Part shown: piece by piece, positions 18,657 to 26,040 of the stretch
Position numbering within the stretch: position 1 is the first letter of the stretch
How the letters are laid out: the number at the start of each line of letters is the position of its first letter
Source: Bacillota bacterium
GTDB taxonomy: Bacteria; Bacillota; Clostridia; Ch29
Assembly (NCBI GenBank): GCA_013540605.1
Contig: JABVCK010000010.1
Span: 1 to 60,923 of the forward strand
DNA: 60,923 bases
Direction of reading: 5' to 3'
Position numbers and translations under genes: made by a program
Notes under the pieces: generated by a model
What the model was told of the DNA's origin: nothing
The model's database searches: none
The model's input: only the letters and a program-made list of their open reading frames with translations

Positions 18657-19380
18657 AATTAAAAATATAACCATGAAATTCGGCTCGCTGGTAGCCAATG
18701 AGAACGTGTCCTTCACCATTCATGAGAACGAAATAGTCAGCCTAATCGGGCCCAACGGCGCGGGTAAAACCACGCTGTTTAACTGCATCACCGGCTTCTA
18801 CAAGCCCTTCAGCGGCAATGTCATTTATGACGGCAAGGATATTACCGGAATGACTTCTTATCAGATTTGCAGTCTCGGCATCACCCGCACCTTCCAGATA
18901 GTTAAAACCTTGAATGAAATGACGGTTGAAGAAAATGTGATGACCGGCGCTTTCCTTAATACCCGCAGCCGCAAAAAGGCCGCGGAAATCACCGCGGATA
19001 TCCTTGAGAACACCGGTCTGATGCCAAAGAAGAATATTCTCGGTGCGAATCTGACCATTGCAGATAGAAAAAGGGTGGAGATTGCCCGGGCGCTGGCTAC
19101 CAATCCCAGGATTTTGATGCTCGATGAATGCATGGCGGGCTTGAACCAGACCGAAATCAAAGACGTGATGACGCTTTGCCTCGAGCTCAAGAGAAAAGGG
19201 CTGTCTCTCCTGATTGTCGAGCATATCATGGAGGCCATCATGCCTATTTCTGACAATATCGTGGTTTTGAACGCGGGTAAAAAGATTACCGAAGGCGTAC
19301 CGCAGGATGTTGTCAATAATGAAGAGGTCATTAAAGCGTATTTGGGGGATAGATATCATGCTAAAAGTAAAAAATCTTAA
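18640..19380 (+). CDS. livG: LIV-type ABC transporter ATPase LivG
   Basis: An ATPase of about 246 residues: Walker A GPNGAGKTTLFNCITGF, Q-loop region TRTFQ, Walker B ILMLDECMAGLNQTE, H-loop VEHIMEAI. The usual LSYG signature is replaced by LTIADRKR, a mild deviation. TTG 18640 is used because GGAGGTG lies 9 nt upstream; GTG 18628 would fall inside that site. It pairs with LivF to power the importer and overlaps livF by 23 nt. Confidence 0.87.
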   Translation: MKPLLEIKNITMKFGSLVANENVSFTIHENEIVSLIGPNGAGKTTLFNCITGFYKPFSGNVIYDGKDITGMTSYQICSLGITRTFQIVKTLNEMTVEENVMTGAFLNTRSRKKAAEITADILENTGLMPKKNILGANLTIADRKRVEIARALATNPRILMLDECMAGLNQTEIKDVMTLCLELKRKGLSLLIVEHIMEAIMPISDNIVVLNAGKKITEGVPQDVVNNEEVIKAYLGDRYHAKSKKS

Positions 19381-20059
19381 GGTAGGATATGGCAATGTCC
19401 CGGTCATCTTCGATTTTTCCTTCGAGGTGAAGCAGGGCGAGGTGGTGTCGATAGTAGGCTCCAACGGGGCGGGCAAATCGACGCTGCTCAAAACCATATC
19501 CGGCATATTGAAGCCCACCGCCGGGGAAATTGAGTTTTTGGGCGAGCGTATTGATACCATTCCCGCATACAAGATTGTGGAAAAAGGTATTTCCCATGTA
19601 CCGGAGGGGCGTCACGTTTTCGGCAAGATGAGCATTAAGGACAACTTGCTTTTGGGCGCCTTCGTCATCCGCTCCGAGGCGGAGAAGGCGGCGCGCTTGA
19701 AGGAGGTTTATGAATTATTCCCGATTTTACGGGAAAGGGAAAACCAGAAGGCGGAAACCTTAAGCGGCGGGGAGCAGCAAATGCTGGCCATAGCCCGCGG
19801 CTTGATGTCCAATCCCAAGCTGCTGATGGTCGATGAAATGTCGCTGGGTCTGGCTCCCTTTTTGGTAGACAAGGTCATGGATACCTTGAAGTTGATCAGT
19901 GATAAGGTAACCGTGCTCCTGGTCGAGCAAAAGGTGCAGGAGGCTCTGGAAATCGCTGACCGCGGCTATGTGCTGCAAAACGGCCGCCTCGTTATCGAGG
20001 GCAGCGGTGAGGAGCTTTTGGAATCGGATATAGTCAAGAAAGCCTATTTAGGCCTGTAA
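19358..20059 (+). CDS. livF: LIV-type ABC transporter ATPase LivF
   Basis: A 233-residue ATPase with Walker A GSNGAGKSTLLKTISG, signature LSGGEQQMLAIARGLM, Walker B LLMVDEMSLGLAP and H-loop VEQKVQEAL. ATG 19358 has GGGGGAT about 7 nt upstream. It is the last gene of the operon, followed by a strong terminator shared with the convergent tRNA gene. Confidence 0.9.
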   Translation: MLKVKNLKVGYGNVPVIFDFSFEVKQGEVVSIVGSNGAGKSTLLKTISGILKPTAGEIEFLGERIDTIPAYKIVEKGISHVPEGRHVFGKMSIKDNLLLGAFVIRSEAEKAARLKEVYELFPILRERENQKAETLSGGEQQMLAIARGLMSNPKLLMVDEMSLGLAPFLVDKVMDTLKLISDKVTVLLVEQKVQEALEIADRGYVLQNGRLVIEGSGEELLESDIVKKAYLGL

Positions 20060-20094
20060 ACAATTTTGCACAAGTCTATATGTAACGCAAAAAT

Positions 20095-20130
20095 AAAGCC
20101 CTTGCAAATCGGCATTTGCAAGGGCTTTTT
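20095..20130 (+). terminator. Bidirectional terminator between livF and tRNA-Thr
   Basis: AAAGCCCTTGCAAAT and ATTTGCAAGGGCTTT form a 15-bp stem with a short loop, followed by a T run on the + strand. Upstream A residues give a T-containing tail on the other strand too. Confidence 0.85.
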
Positions 20131-20131
20131 C

Positions 20132-20207
20132 TGGAGCCAACGATGGGATTCGAACCCACGACCTACGCATTACGAGTGCGTCGCTCTACCGGCTGAGCTA
20201 CGTCGGC
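20132..20207 (-). tRNA. tRNA-Thr (anticodon CGU)
   Basis: On the minus strand a 76-nt cloverleaf with encoded CCA: acceptor GCCGACG pairs with CGTTGGC, D-arm TAGCTCAGCCGGTAGAGC, anticodon loop CTCGTAA (anticodon CGT, threonine ACG codons), T-arm GTGGGTTCGAATCCCA-like. All stems pair. Confidence 0.95.
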
Positions 20208-20227
20208 GCATTTATTCCTACCTTATC

Positions 20228-20256
20228 ATTATAATGATAAGGTTCTTTTTATGCAA
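20228..20256 (-). promoter_or_regulatory. Promoter of tRNA-Thr
   Basis: On the minus strand TTGCAT (20251-20256) and TATAAT (20228-20233) are spaced by 17 bp, about 20 nt before the tRNA 5' end. Confidence 0.75.
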
Positions 20257-20456
20257 GTTTAAAATGACGGATTAATGTCAGCAGATTCACCTTCTTCGAA
20301 GTAATGGTTGCCGATACACAAAAATTTACATACAGTTAACATAAATAAAGCTTAAAGTGTAAGGTAAACTGTGTTATACTAGAAATAACTTTTTGCAAGC
20401 GCAAAACAACGAAGAAAACAAATGTCACAGGACAAATAAAAACAAGGAGAAAGTCA

Positions 20457-21164
20457 ATGAGCGTGAATGTTTTGGGCCATTCGTACCTGACCTATGGTGC
20501 GAGGTGGATAATGGAGGCTACAAGCGCACTGCAGCCGGCTAAGACCAACGTGAACTACTGCCACCAGTTTCTGATCAGCCAGGCGGTGGAAATCCTGAGA
20601 AACGATGGGCACGATAATTACGCCAATATATTGGATTACTATACCGAAGATCTGAACAGGGGTGTGAACTGGGCCGATATCGGGTGGAAGAATATCACCC
20701 ATTATTTTGACCCCGCGAAGGGCAAGGGAATGCTGAAATTTGCCAATGCAGTCGATGAAACGGTGAAGTATTTCAATCTGGCGGTCCGTCACTGGAAGAG
20801 GAAAAACATGAAAAATGCCATGTTTTACCTGGGTGTGGCAGCCCATATCGTGCAGGATATGTGCGTTCCCCACCATGCGACCAATACAATGTCGCCCGGC
20901 CACAGGCGGTATGAGCAGTGGGTCAAGAAGAGATTCACGGACTATGGTGTGAGCTGTGGCGCCGACTACGGAAGGTATGAGAGCCCTGCGGATTTTGCGT
21001 ATATGAACGCATCTATAGCATCGGGCTTCAAAAACAAGGTGAAACTCCACAAGACTAAAAAGTCATACGAGGAGATTACCAGAATCATTGCACCCTTGGC
21101 ACAATACAGCACAGCGGAATTTTTCCATTTCTTTTTTAATCACGTTGACAGCAAGGAAGAATAA
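20457..21164 (+). CDS. Zinc-dependent phospholipase C family protein
   Basis: A 235-residue protein of the zinc phospholipase C/alpha-toxin catalytic fold. Likely metal ligands are in NYCHQFLISQAVEIL, WADIGWKNITHYF, and AAHIVQDMCVPHHATN (the HxxxD-type helix), and FHFFFNH. Unlike secreted clostridial enzymes there is no signal peptide: the chain begins MSVNVLGHSYLTYG. It may act inside the cell or leave by another route; the substrate is unknown. AAGGAGAAAG precedes the ATG. It is monocistronic and convergent with pgpA. Confidence 0.82.
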   Translation: MSVNVLGHSYLTYGARWIMEATSALQPAKTNVNYCHQFLISQAVEILRNDGHDNYANILDYYTEDLNRGVNWADIGWKNITHYFDPAKGKGMLKFANAVDETVKYFNLAVRHWKRKNMKNAMFYLGVAAHIVQDMCVPHHATNTMSPGHRRYEQWVKKRFTDYGVSCGADYGRYESPADFAYMNASIASGFKNKVKLHKTKKSYEEITRIIAPLAQYSTAEFFHFFFNHVDSKEE

Positions 21165-21185
21165 TAGTGGAGAAAGGGAGCAAAA

Positions 21186-21692
21186 TCAATCCGGCTCCCT
21201 TTCTTTTTTTGATTTTCCTTCCTGCTCTCTGACAAAGTTGTGCGCAAGTTTGGAGCATCCGGCTGAAGCGATTGCCGAAACCAGGTCGTCGAGGAAGGTA
21301 TTGCACTGGTGGTTTTTGTGTTCATTGATAACTCCGACGATGCCCATTTTTGTCTTGTCGATGTAGCCATAGTTGGTGAAAGCGATTGAACCGTATATGT
21401 TTGTTATGCTTAAGGCTAAAATTTCATCAACGCCGTAAAGCGGCTCATCTGTGAGCAGCATGGAAAGGAGCGGTTCCTCCATATGTCCCTTTTCCGCTGC
21501 CATATCCAAGCAGATGCCTGTCAACACCGCGTTCTGCACCTCGCGTTTTTCGAGAACGCTGTCCACGACCTCCAGGCACATATCCATCGTAATGGGAAGG
21601 TATTTGGTTTGAAGTTCAAAAACCAGCTTTGCAATATCTTCTATCTTCACTCCGCGTTTTTGGATCAGTTCTTTAACCAGCTCTTTCAACAC
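21186..21692 (-). CDS. pgpA: Phosphatidylglycerophosphatase A-type protein (YutG-like)
   Basis: A 168-residue member of the PgpA family as found in Bacillota (YutG): C-terminal motifs DEILALSITNIYGSIAFTNYGYIDK and CNTFLDDLVSAIASAG with the conserved acidic pair. The family removes phosphate from phosphatidylglycerol phosphate in membrane lipid synthesis; soluble YutG-type members do the same or a related reaction. The N-terminal 60 residues form a short helical extension. GGAGGGAATC lies before the ATG. It is transcribed toward the phospholipase gene. Confidence 0.8.
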   Translation of the reverse strand: MLKELVKELIQKRGVKIEDIAKLVFELQTKYLPITMDMCLEVVDSVLEKREVQNAVLTGICLDMAAEKGHMEEPLLSMLLTDEPLYGVDEILALSITNIYGSIAFTNYGYIDKTKMGIVGVINEHKNHQCNTFLDDLVSAIASAGCSKLAHNFVREQEGKSKKEREPD

Positions 21693-21731
21693 GATTCCCT
21701 CCTACTATTTGGGGATATTCCTTAATCAAGA

Positions 21732-21779
21732 GGGGACATTCCGCGGCAAGAAATACCCGGGCAGCAGCGGTGTGTCTTC
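21732..21779 (+). repeat. Dispersed palindrome GGGGACA-type, copy 1
   Basis: Begins GGGGACATTCCGCGGCAAG and ends GCAGCGGTGTGTCTT. The ends are nearly inverse (GGGGACA against TGTCYYC), with an inner CCGC/GCGG pair. It lies in the pgpA-mtnA intergenic region. Related copies are at 32076-32262, 43191-43221 and 46515-46562. Confidence 0.8.
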
Positions 21780-21944
21780 TTTCAACTAAATTATTTCCAT
21801 TTTACTATAGTTTTACGATATACTCAAACGGGGGAGTTATATTCTATTATATTTTTTCTGCCATATTAGTTGCATACAAAGTAATAAAAAGGATTCCGGG
21901 GAAAATTGTTGTATATACTATAAGAGGAAAAGGAGGGGTGGTTG

Positions 21945-22976
21945 GTGAGAACCGTTGCATTAGAGAACGGCAAAGTAAAGCTGATTGACCAGAGAAAGCT
22001 GCCGCTGTATCTGGAATATAAGACATGCGGGAATTATAAGGAGGTTGCGGAGGCCATAAGGGATATGGCGGTAAGGGGTGCGCCGGCCATAGGCGCTACG
22101 GCTGCTTACGGTATGGTACTGGCGGCAAGGGAGTTTATGGGACTGGGCAAGGAGGAATTTCTCTCGTCGCTGCTGGCAGCTTCAAGGGAGCTTGCGGCTA
22201 CCCGGCCAACAGCGGTGAATCTATTCTGGGCGCTCAGGGAGATCGAGCAGGTTATCAATGAACACAGAGCGGATAATATTGAGGCAATCTGCCGCAGCAT
22301 ACTTGAGACAGCTGAGAAGATCGCCGGTGATGATATAGAGACAAACAAAAAAATCGGTGAGTATGGAAACACACTGGTTCCCAGGGATGCCAACATCCTT
22401 ACCCATTGCAATACGGGGAGTCTTGCAACCGTTGAATTTGGCACCGCTTTAGGGGTGATAAGGGCTGCCCATGGTGACGGCAAGAGCATCCATGTCTACG
22501 CCGACGAGACAAGGCCAAGGCTGCAGGGGGCCAGGCTCACGGCCTGGGAGCTTGTTCAGGAAGGCATACCGGCAACCCTTATCCCCGATTCGGCAGCCGG
22601 AACACTGATGAGGCAGGGCAGAATCGACCTGGTCCTGGTCGGAGCCGACCGGATAGCCCTCAACGGCGATACAGCGAACAAGATCGGAACCTACAGCGTC
22701 GCGGTTCTTGCAAAGGAGAACAATGTACCCTTCTATGTGGCGGCGCCTACGACTACAATAGATTTTATGATAGATACGGGAGAACAGATCGAGATAGAAG
22801 AGAGGGACAGGAGCGAGGTTACCCATATAGACGGCGTACAGATTGCCCCTGATGGCATAGGCGTATACAATCCGGCCTTTGATGTGACGCCGGCGGAATA
22901 TATCACTGCTATAATCACGGAAAAGGGCGTTGTTGGATACCCCTATGAGGAAAAGCTCAGAAACCTTAAGGTTTAA
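21945..22976 (+). CDS. mtnA: S-methyl-5-thioribose-1-phosphate isomerase
   Basis: About 344 residues. MtnA converts methylthioribose-1-phosphate to methylthioribulose-1-phosphate. Diagnostic segments are MAVRGAPAIGATAAYG, THCNTGSLATVEFGTALGV, VYADETRPRLQGARLTAWEL, LVGADRIALNGDTANKIGTYSVAVLAKE and the late NPAFDVTPAEYI. GTG 21945 gives the standard MRTV start and has AGGAGGGG 7 nt away; TTG 21942 is the alternative. It is the first gene of an operon with mtaD, the phosphorylase and a class II aldolase, a complete route for methylthioadenosine breakdown. Confidence 0.93.
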   Translation: MRTVALENGKVKLIDQRKLPLYLEYKTCGNYKEVAEAIRDMAVRGAPAIGATAAYGMVLAAREFMGLGKEEFLSSLLAASRELAATRPTAVNLFWALREIEQVINEHRADNIEAICRSILETAEKIAGDDIETNKKIGEYGNTLVPRDANILTHCNTGSLATVEFGTALGVIRAAHGDGKSIHVYADETRPRLQGARLTAWELVQEGIPATLIPDSAAGTLMRQGRIDLVLVGADRIALNGDTANKIGTYSVAVLAKENNVPFYVAAPTTTIDFMIDTGEQIEIEERDRSEVTHIDGVQIAPDGIGVYNPAFDVTPAEYITAIITEKGVVGYPYEEKLRNLKV

Positions 22977-22994
22977 TATATGGGAGGGAGCATG

Positions 22995-24287
22995 ATGAAG
23001 ATATTGATAAAAAACTGCAGCATTCTGACTCTGCAGGAGCCCGACATGATATATACGGTGGGTCAGATAGAGACAGAAGATGACCGGATTACATATGCCG
23101 GTACGGTAAGGGAAACCTCCGGAGAATACGATAGAGTCATTGACGGTGCCGGGATGCTGGCCATTCCTGGCTTGATAAACTGCCACACCCATTCTGCCAT
23201 GTCCCTTATGCGGGGATATGGAGACGACATCCCGCTGATGAAATGGCTGAACGAGAGGATCTGGCCTATTGAGGAAGGGCTGACGGGGGAGGATGTTTAC
23301 TGGGGCGCTGCCCTAAGCATCGCCGAAATGCTGAGGACGGGGACCACAACCTTTGTCGACATGTACTTCTTTATGGATGAGGTCGCCAGGGCCGTCGAAG
23401 AAGCGGGTATCAGGGCGGACCTGTCCTTCGGGATGACGAGCTTCAACGATGACTGGAACGACAGAATGGCCAACTGCAGGAGGTTTTTCAGCGAGTGGAA
23501 CGGCAAAGGGGATGGCAGGATTAGCGTTTCTCTGGGTCCCCATGCTCCGTATACCTGCGTTCCTGAGTTCCTGGGGATGGTTAAATCCACTGCGGAGGAG
23601 TTGGGGGCAAAGATACATATACACCTTGCAGAGACGCTGGATGAGATAAGCCAGATCAAGGAGAAATACGGTAAAACGCCCTTTGAATACGTGGATGGCC
23701 TGGGACTTCTGGACCTCAGGGTTATCGGAGCCCACTGCGTGCATGTCTCGGACGGAGACATGGAGATAATCAAAGCAAAAGGGTTGAATGCTGTGCACAA
23801 TCCCGAGAGCAATATGAAGCTGGCAAGCGGGATATGCCCCGTTGACAGGATGATTAAAGAGGGAGTCAACGTGGCTCTGGGTACCGACAGCTCATGCAGC
23901 AACAATAACCTGGATATGATAAGCGAAATGAGGAGCGCTGCCCTGCTTCAGAAGGTCGGCAGCATGGAGGCGACTGCGCTTCCGGCCTTCAGGGCTGTTG
24001 AGATGGCAACGGTCAACGGCGCCAGGGCCCTCGGGCTGGATGACCGTATAGGACAGATCAAACCGGGGATGAAAGCGGATCTTGTGCTTGTTGATATGAA
24101 TAAACCCTATCTGTATCCGCAGCACGACCTTATATCAAACCTTGTGTATGCGGCCAGCGGGGCAGACGTGGCCTATACACTGGTAGATGGGAAGGTGCTG
24201 GTGGATAAGGGTGAATTGGTGACGCTGGACCAGGAAAAAATATTTTACGAGATAGACAGGAGCCTCAAGAGGCTGTTCAACAGGTAA
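22995..24287 (+). CDS. mtaD: Amidohydrolase: 5'-methylthioadenosine / S-adenosylhomocysteine deaminase type
   Basis: About 430 residues of the amidohydrolase superfamily. Metal and substrate residues: INCHTHSAMSLMRGYGDD (HxH), SLGPHAPYTC, HIHLAETLDEI, GAHCVHVSD, HNPESNMKLASG and the ALGTDSSCSNNNLDM aspartate. The family deaminates methylthioadenosine, S-adenosylhomocysteine or 5'-deoxyadenosine to the inosine form; relatives act on aminodeoxyfutalosine in menaquinone synthesis. Its place between mtnA and a phosphorylase with oxopurine-type residues favours methylthioadenosine or 5'-deoxyadenosine. ATG 22995 is best spaced (6 nt) from GGGAGGG; 22992 is possible. Confidence 0.87.
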   Translation: MKILIKNCSILTLQEPDMIYTVGQIETEDDRITYAGTVRETSGEYDRVIDGAGMLAIPGLINCHTHSAMSLMRGYGDDIPLMKWLNERIWPIEEGLTGEDVYWGAALSIAEMLRTGTTTFVDMYFFMDEVARAVEEAGIRADLSFGMTSFNDDWNDRMANCRRFFSEWNGKGDGRISVSLGPHAPYTCVPEFLGMVKSTAEELGAKIHIHLAETLDEISQIKEKYGKTPFEYVDGLGLLDLRVIGAHCVHVSDGDMEIIKAKGLNAVHNPESNMKLASGICPVDRMIKEGVNVALGTDSSCSNNNLDMISEMRSAALLQKVGSMEATALPAFRAVEMATVNGARALGLDDRIGQIKPGMKADLVLVDMNKPYLYPQHDLISNLVYAASGADVAYTLVDGKVLVDKGELVTLDQEKIFYEIDRSLKRLFNR

Positions 24288-24299
24288 GGAGGTAACCGG

Positions 24300-25070
24300 A
24301 TGGTAGAGTATGCGATTATCGGAGGAACAGGAGTATACGGCTTGGACGGGGACAGCAGGGAGGAAGTGGTGGACACAAGATATGGCAGTGTGAAGGTATA
24401 CGTACAGAAGCACGGTGAGAAGGAAATAGCTTTCCTTCCAAGGCACGGAGCCGGACATTCGACCCCTCCTCATATGATAAACTACAGGGCAAACATTAAA
24501 GCACTGGAAAGCATTGGGGTTAAAAAGATACTGGCTACAGCGGCGGTTGGGTCCCTTAATTTCAGTTATCCTCCGGGCAGCCTTGTGGTGCTCGAACAGT
24601 TTGTTGATTTTACCAGGTTCAGGCCCCATACTTTTTACGACGGTGAAGAAGGGGTAATACATGTGGATATGGCAGACCCGTATTGCCGGGACCTCTCAAG
24701 GGCTCTGGAGGATACGGCGCCCACTGCCGGCACAATCATCAGCGGCAGGGGCACCTATATCTGCGTTGAAGGACCGAGGTTTGAGACCAGAGCGGAAATA
24801 TCATTCTACAGGTCCATAGGAGGTGACCTTGTCGGCATGACCAACGTGCCGGAAGTTGTGCTTGCGCGGGAGCTGGGCATTTGCTACAGCGCCGTCGGAA
24901 TAGTAACCAACTGGTGCAACGGAATGGTGAGTTCCCATATTTCCCATAGTGAAATCAAGACAATAATGGATACAGGAAGGGAGCAGCTGCTCAAACTCTT
25001 TATTAAAGTATTCAACAACGCCGGATCCGATGGAAACTGCGGGTGCGGCGAAGGAATAATAAGAATATGA
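24300..25070 (+). CDS. Methylthioadenosine phosphorylase family, probably S-methyl-5'-thioinosine phosphorylase
   Basis: A 256-residue nucleoside phosphorylase: IIGGTGVYGL, FLPRHGAGHSTPPHMINYRAN, GPRFETRAEI, GMTNVPEVVLARELGI. At the purine-binding motif, where human MTA phosphorylase has TDYDCW with two Asp that read the 6-amino group, this protein has TNWCNG (Asn204, Cys206). Asn at this site is typical of 6-oxopurine enzymes, so the likely substrate is methylthioinosine made by the upstream deaminase. Products would be methylthioribose-1-phosphate and hypoxanthine. A Cys-rich tail CGCGEG ends the protein. Thirteen bases separate it from mtaD and GGAGGT stands before ATG. Confidence 0.85.
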   Translation: MVEYAIIGGTGVYGLDGDSREEVVDTRYGSVKVYVQKHGEKEIAFLPRHGAGHSTPPHMINYRANIKALESIGVKKILATAAVGSLNFSYPPGSLVVLEQFVDFTRFRPHTFYDGEEGVIHVDMADPYCRDLSRALEDTAPTAGTIISGRGTYICVEGPRFETRAEISFYRSIGGDLVGMTNVPEVVLARELGICYSAVGIVTNWCNGMVSSHISHSEIKTIMDTGREQLLKLFIKVFNNAGSDGNCGCGEGIIRI

Positions 25071-25101
25071 ATATTTAGGACCTTAAAAGGAGGACAGCCC
25101 A

Positions 25102-25764
25102 TTGGACAGGATAAAAGAAGCAAGATTGCTGGTAAAAGAGGCTGGTGTCCGGATGCTTACGTCCAATCTGGTGACGGCCACATGGGGAAATATCAGCTGC
25201 AGGGTTTCAGGAGAGGAACTGATAGCGATCACACCGAGCGGGATGGATTATAACGAGCTGGATGAGGAGGATATTGTTATCCTTGATATGGAGGGAAACA
25301 AGGTATGCGGTGACCGCAAGCCGTCCACCGAGGTGCCTATGCATCTATACATTTACAGGAGCCGGAAGGACATCAATGCGATAATCCATACCCACAGCAC
25401 TTACGCTACCGCCCTTGCCTGCGTGCACAAGCCGATAGCCCCGATAGTAGAGGAGTTGGTGCAGGTAGTTGGAGGAGACGTAAGGGTAGCAAAATATGCA
25501 TTGCCCGGAACCAATGAACTGGCTGCCAATGTATTGGCCGCTGCGAAGGACAGAAACGCGGTGCTTCTGGCGAACCACGGGATGATAGGAATGGCAAAGG
25601 ACATGAAGGAGGCCTTCAAGATATGCAGCGTTGTGGAAAAAGGGGCAAAGATTACGATATTAAGCAATGCTGTCGGACAGCCGGTACCAATATCCTTCGA
25701 GGATGTGCAGATTATGAGGGAAAACTATAGAAAGAGTTACGGGCAGCCCGTGGACGAAAACTGA
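25102..25764 (+). CDS. Class II (zinc) aldolase, probable methylthioribulose-1-phosphate / 5-deoxyribulose-1-phosphate aldolase
   Basis: 220 residues of the fuculose-aldolase/AraD/MtnB family. Visible sites: SGNIS-like TWGNISCR, TPSGMDY, KPSTE (catalytic Glu77), zinc ligands His96 and His98 in IIHTHST and His159 in ANHGM. In the DHAP shunt, aldolases of this family split methylthioribulose-1-phosphate into DHAP and methylthioacetaldehyde. Operon position after mtnA, mtaD and the phosphorylase supports that role; an MtnB dehydratase role is less likely because no mtnW/X/C/D follow. TTG start with AAGGAGG 8-9 nt upstream. Ends before a strong terminator. Confidence 0.85.
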   Translation: MDRIKEARLLVKEAGVRMLTSNLVTATWGNISCRVSGEELIAITPSGMDYNELDEEDIVILDMEGNKVCGDRKPSTEVPMHLYIYRSRKDINAIIHTHSTYATALACVHKPIAPIVEELVQVVGGDVRVAKYALPGTNELAANVLAAAKDRNAVLLANHGMIGMAKDMKEAFKICSVVEKGAKITILSNAVGQPVPISFEDVQIMRENYRKSYGQPVDEN

Positions 25765-25776
25765 CGGCAGTCCGCC

Positions 25777-25818
25777 GCGGTGAAAGCGCAGTCCAACGCT
25801 TTCACCGTATTTTTTTTG
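25777..25818 (+). terminator. Terminator of the mtnA-aldolase operon
   Basis: CGGTGAAAGCG (25778-25788) and CGCTTTCACCG (25797-25807) form an 11-bp stem followed by a run of T (ATTTTTTTT). Confidence 0.88.
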
Positions 25819-25850
25819 GTTGAAGGGGGAAGCTACTGTTGCCAGGATAT

Positions 25851-26023
25851 AGTTATCAGTTACCAGATGACAGATCACAGACGTCAGGGCAAGGCTAGAG
25901 GGTAAAAACCCAAAGGCCTCAACCGAAAGTCTGCGAAATGTGATCTATGATCTATGATCTGCGAACTGCGATCTGCCAACTGTGATCTATCACCTGCGAA
26001 CTACGAACTACCAACTACGAACT
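25851..26023 (+). repeat. Heptamer-built dispersed repeat, copy A
   Basis: The left arm runs in 7-bp steps (AGTTATC AGTTACC AGATGAC AGATCAC AGACGTC), then a core AGGGCAAGGCTAGAGGGTAAAAACCCAAAGG-like, then a right arm of degenerate 7-bp units (TGATCTR, CGAACTR, CCAACTR). Right-arm units are reverse complements of left-arm units. The copy fills the gap between the aldolase terminator and the RBS of the GGR-type gene. Copies B and C are at 32101-32246 and 51029-51166. Confidence 0.88.
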
Positions 26024-26040
26024 GAAAGGAATGCATATAT

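Noticed and set aside
25880-25930. c-di-GMP or other known riboswitch in the heptamer-element core
   Set aside because: The AGGGCAA and CCCAAAGG pieces recall a GEMM aptamer, but the order and stems do not fit and copy B breaks the possible outer pairing.
25851-26023. CRISPR array
   Set aside because: The repeated unit is 7 bp and degenerate with no spacers of constant length and no cas genes nearby.
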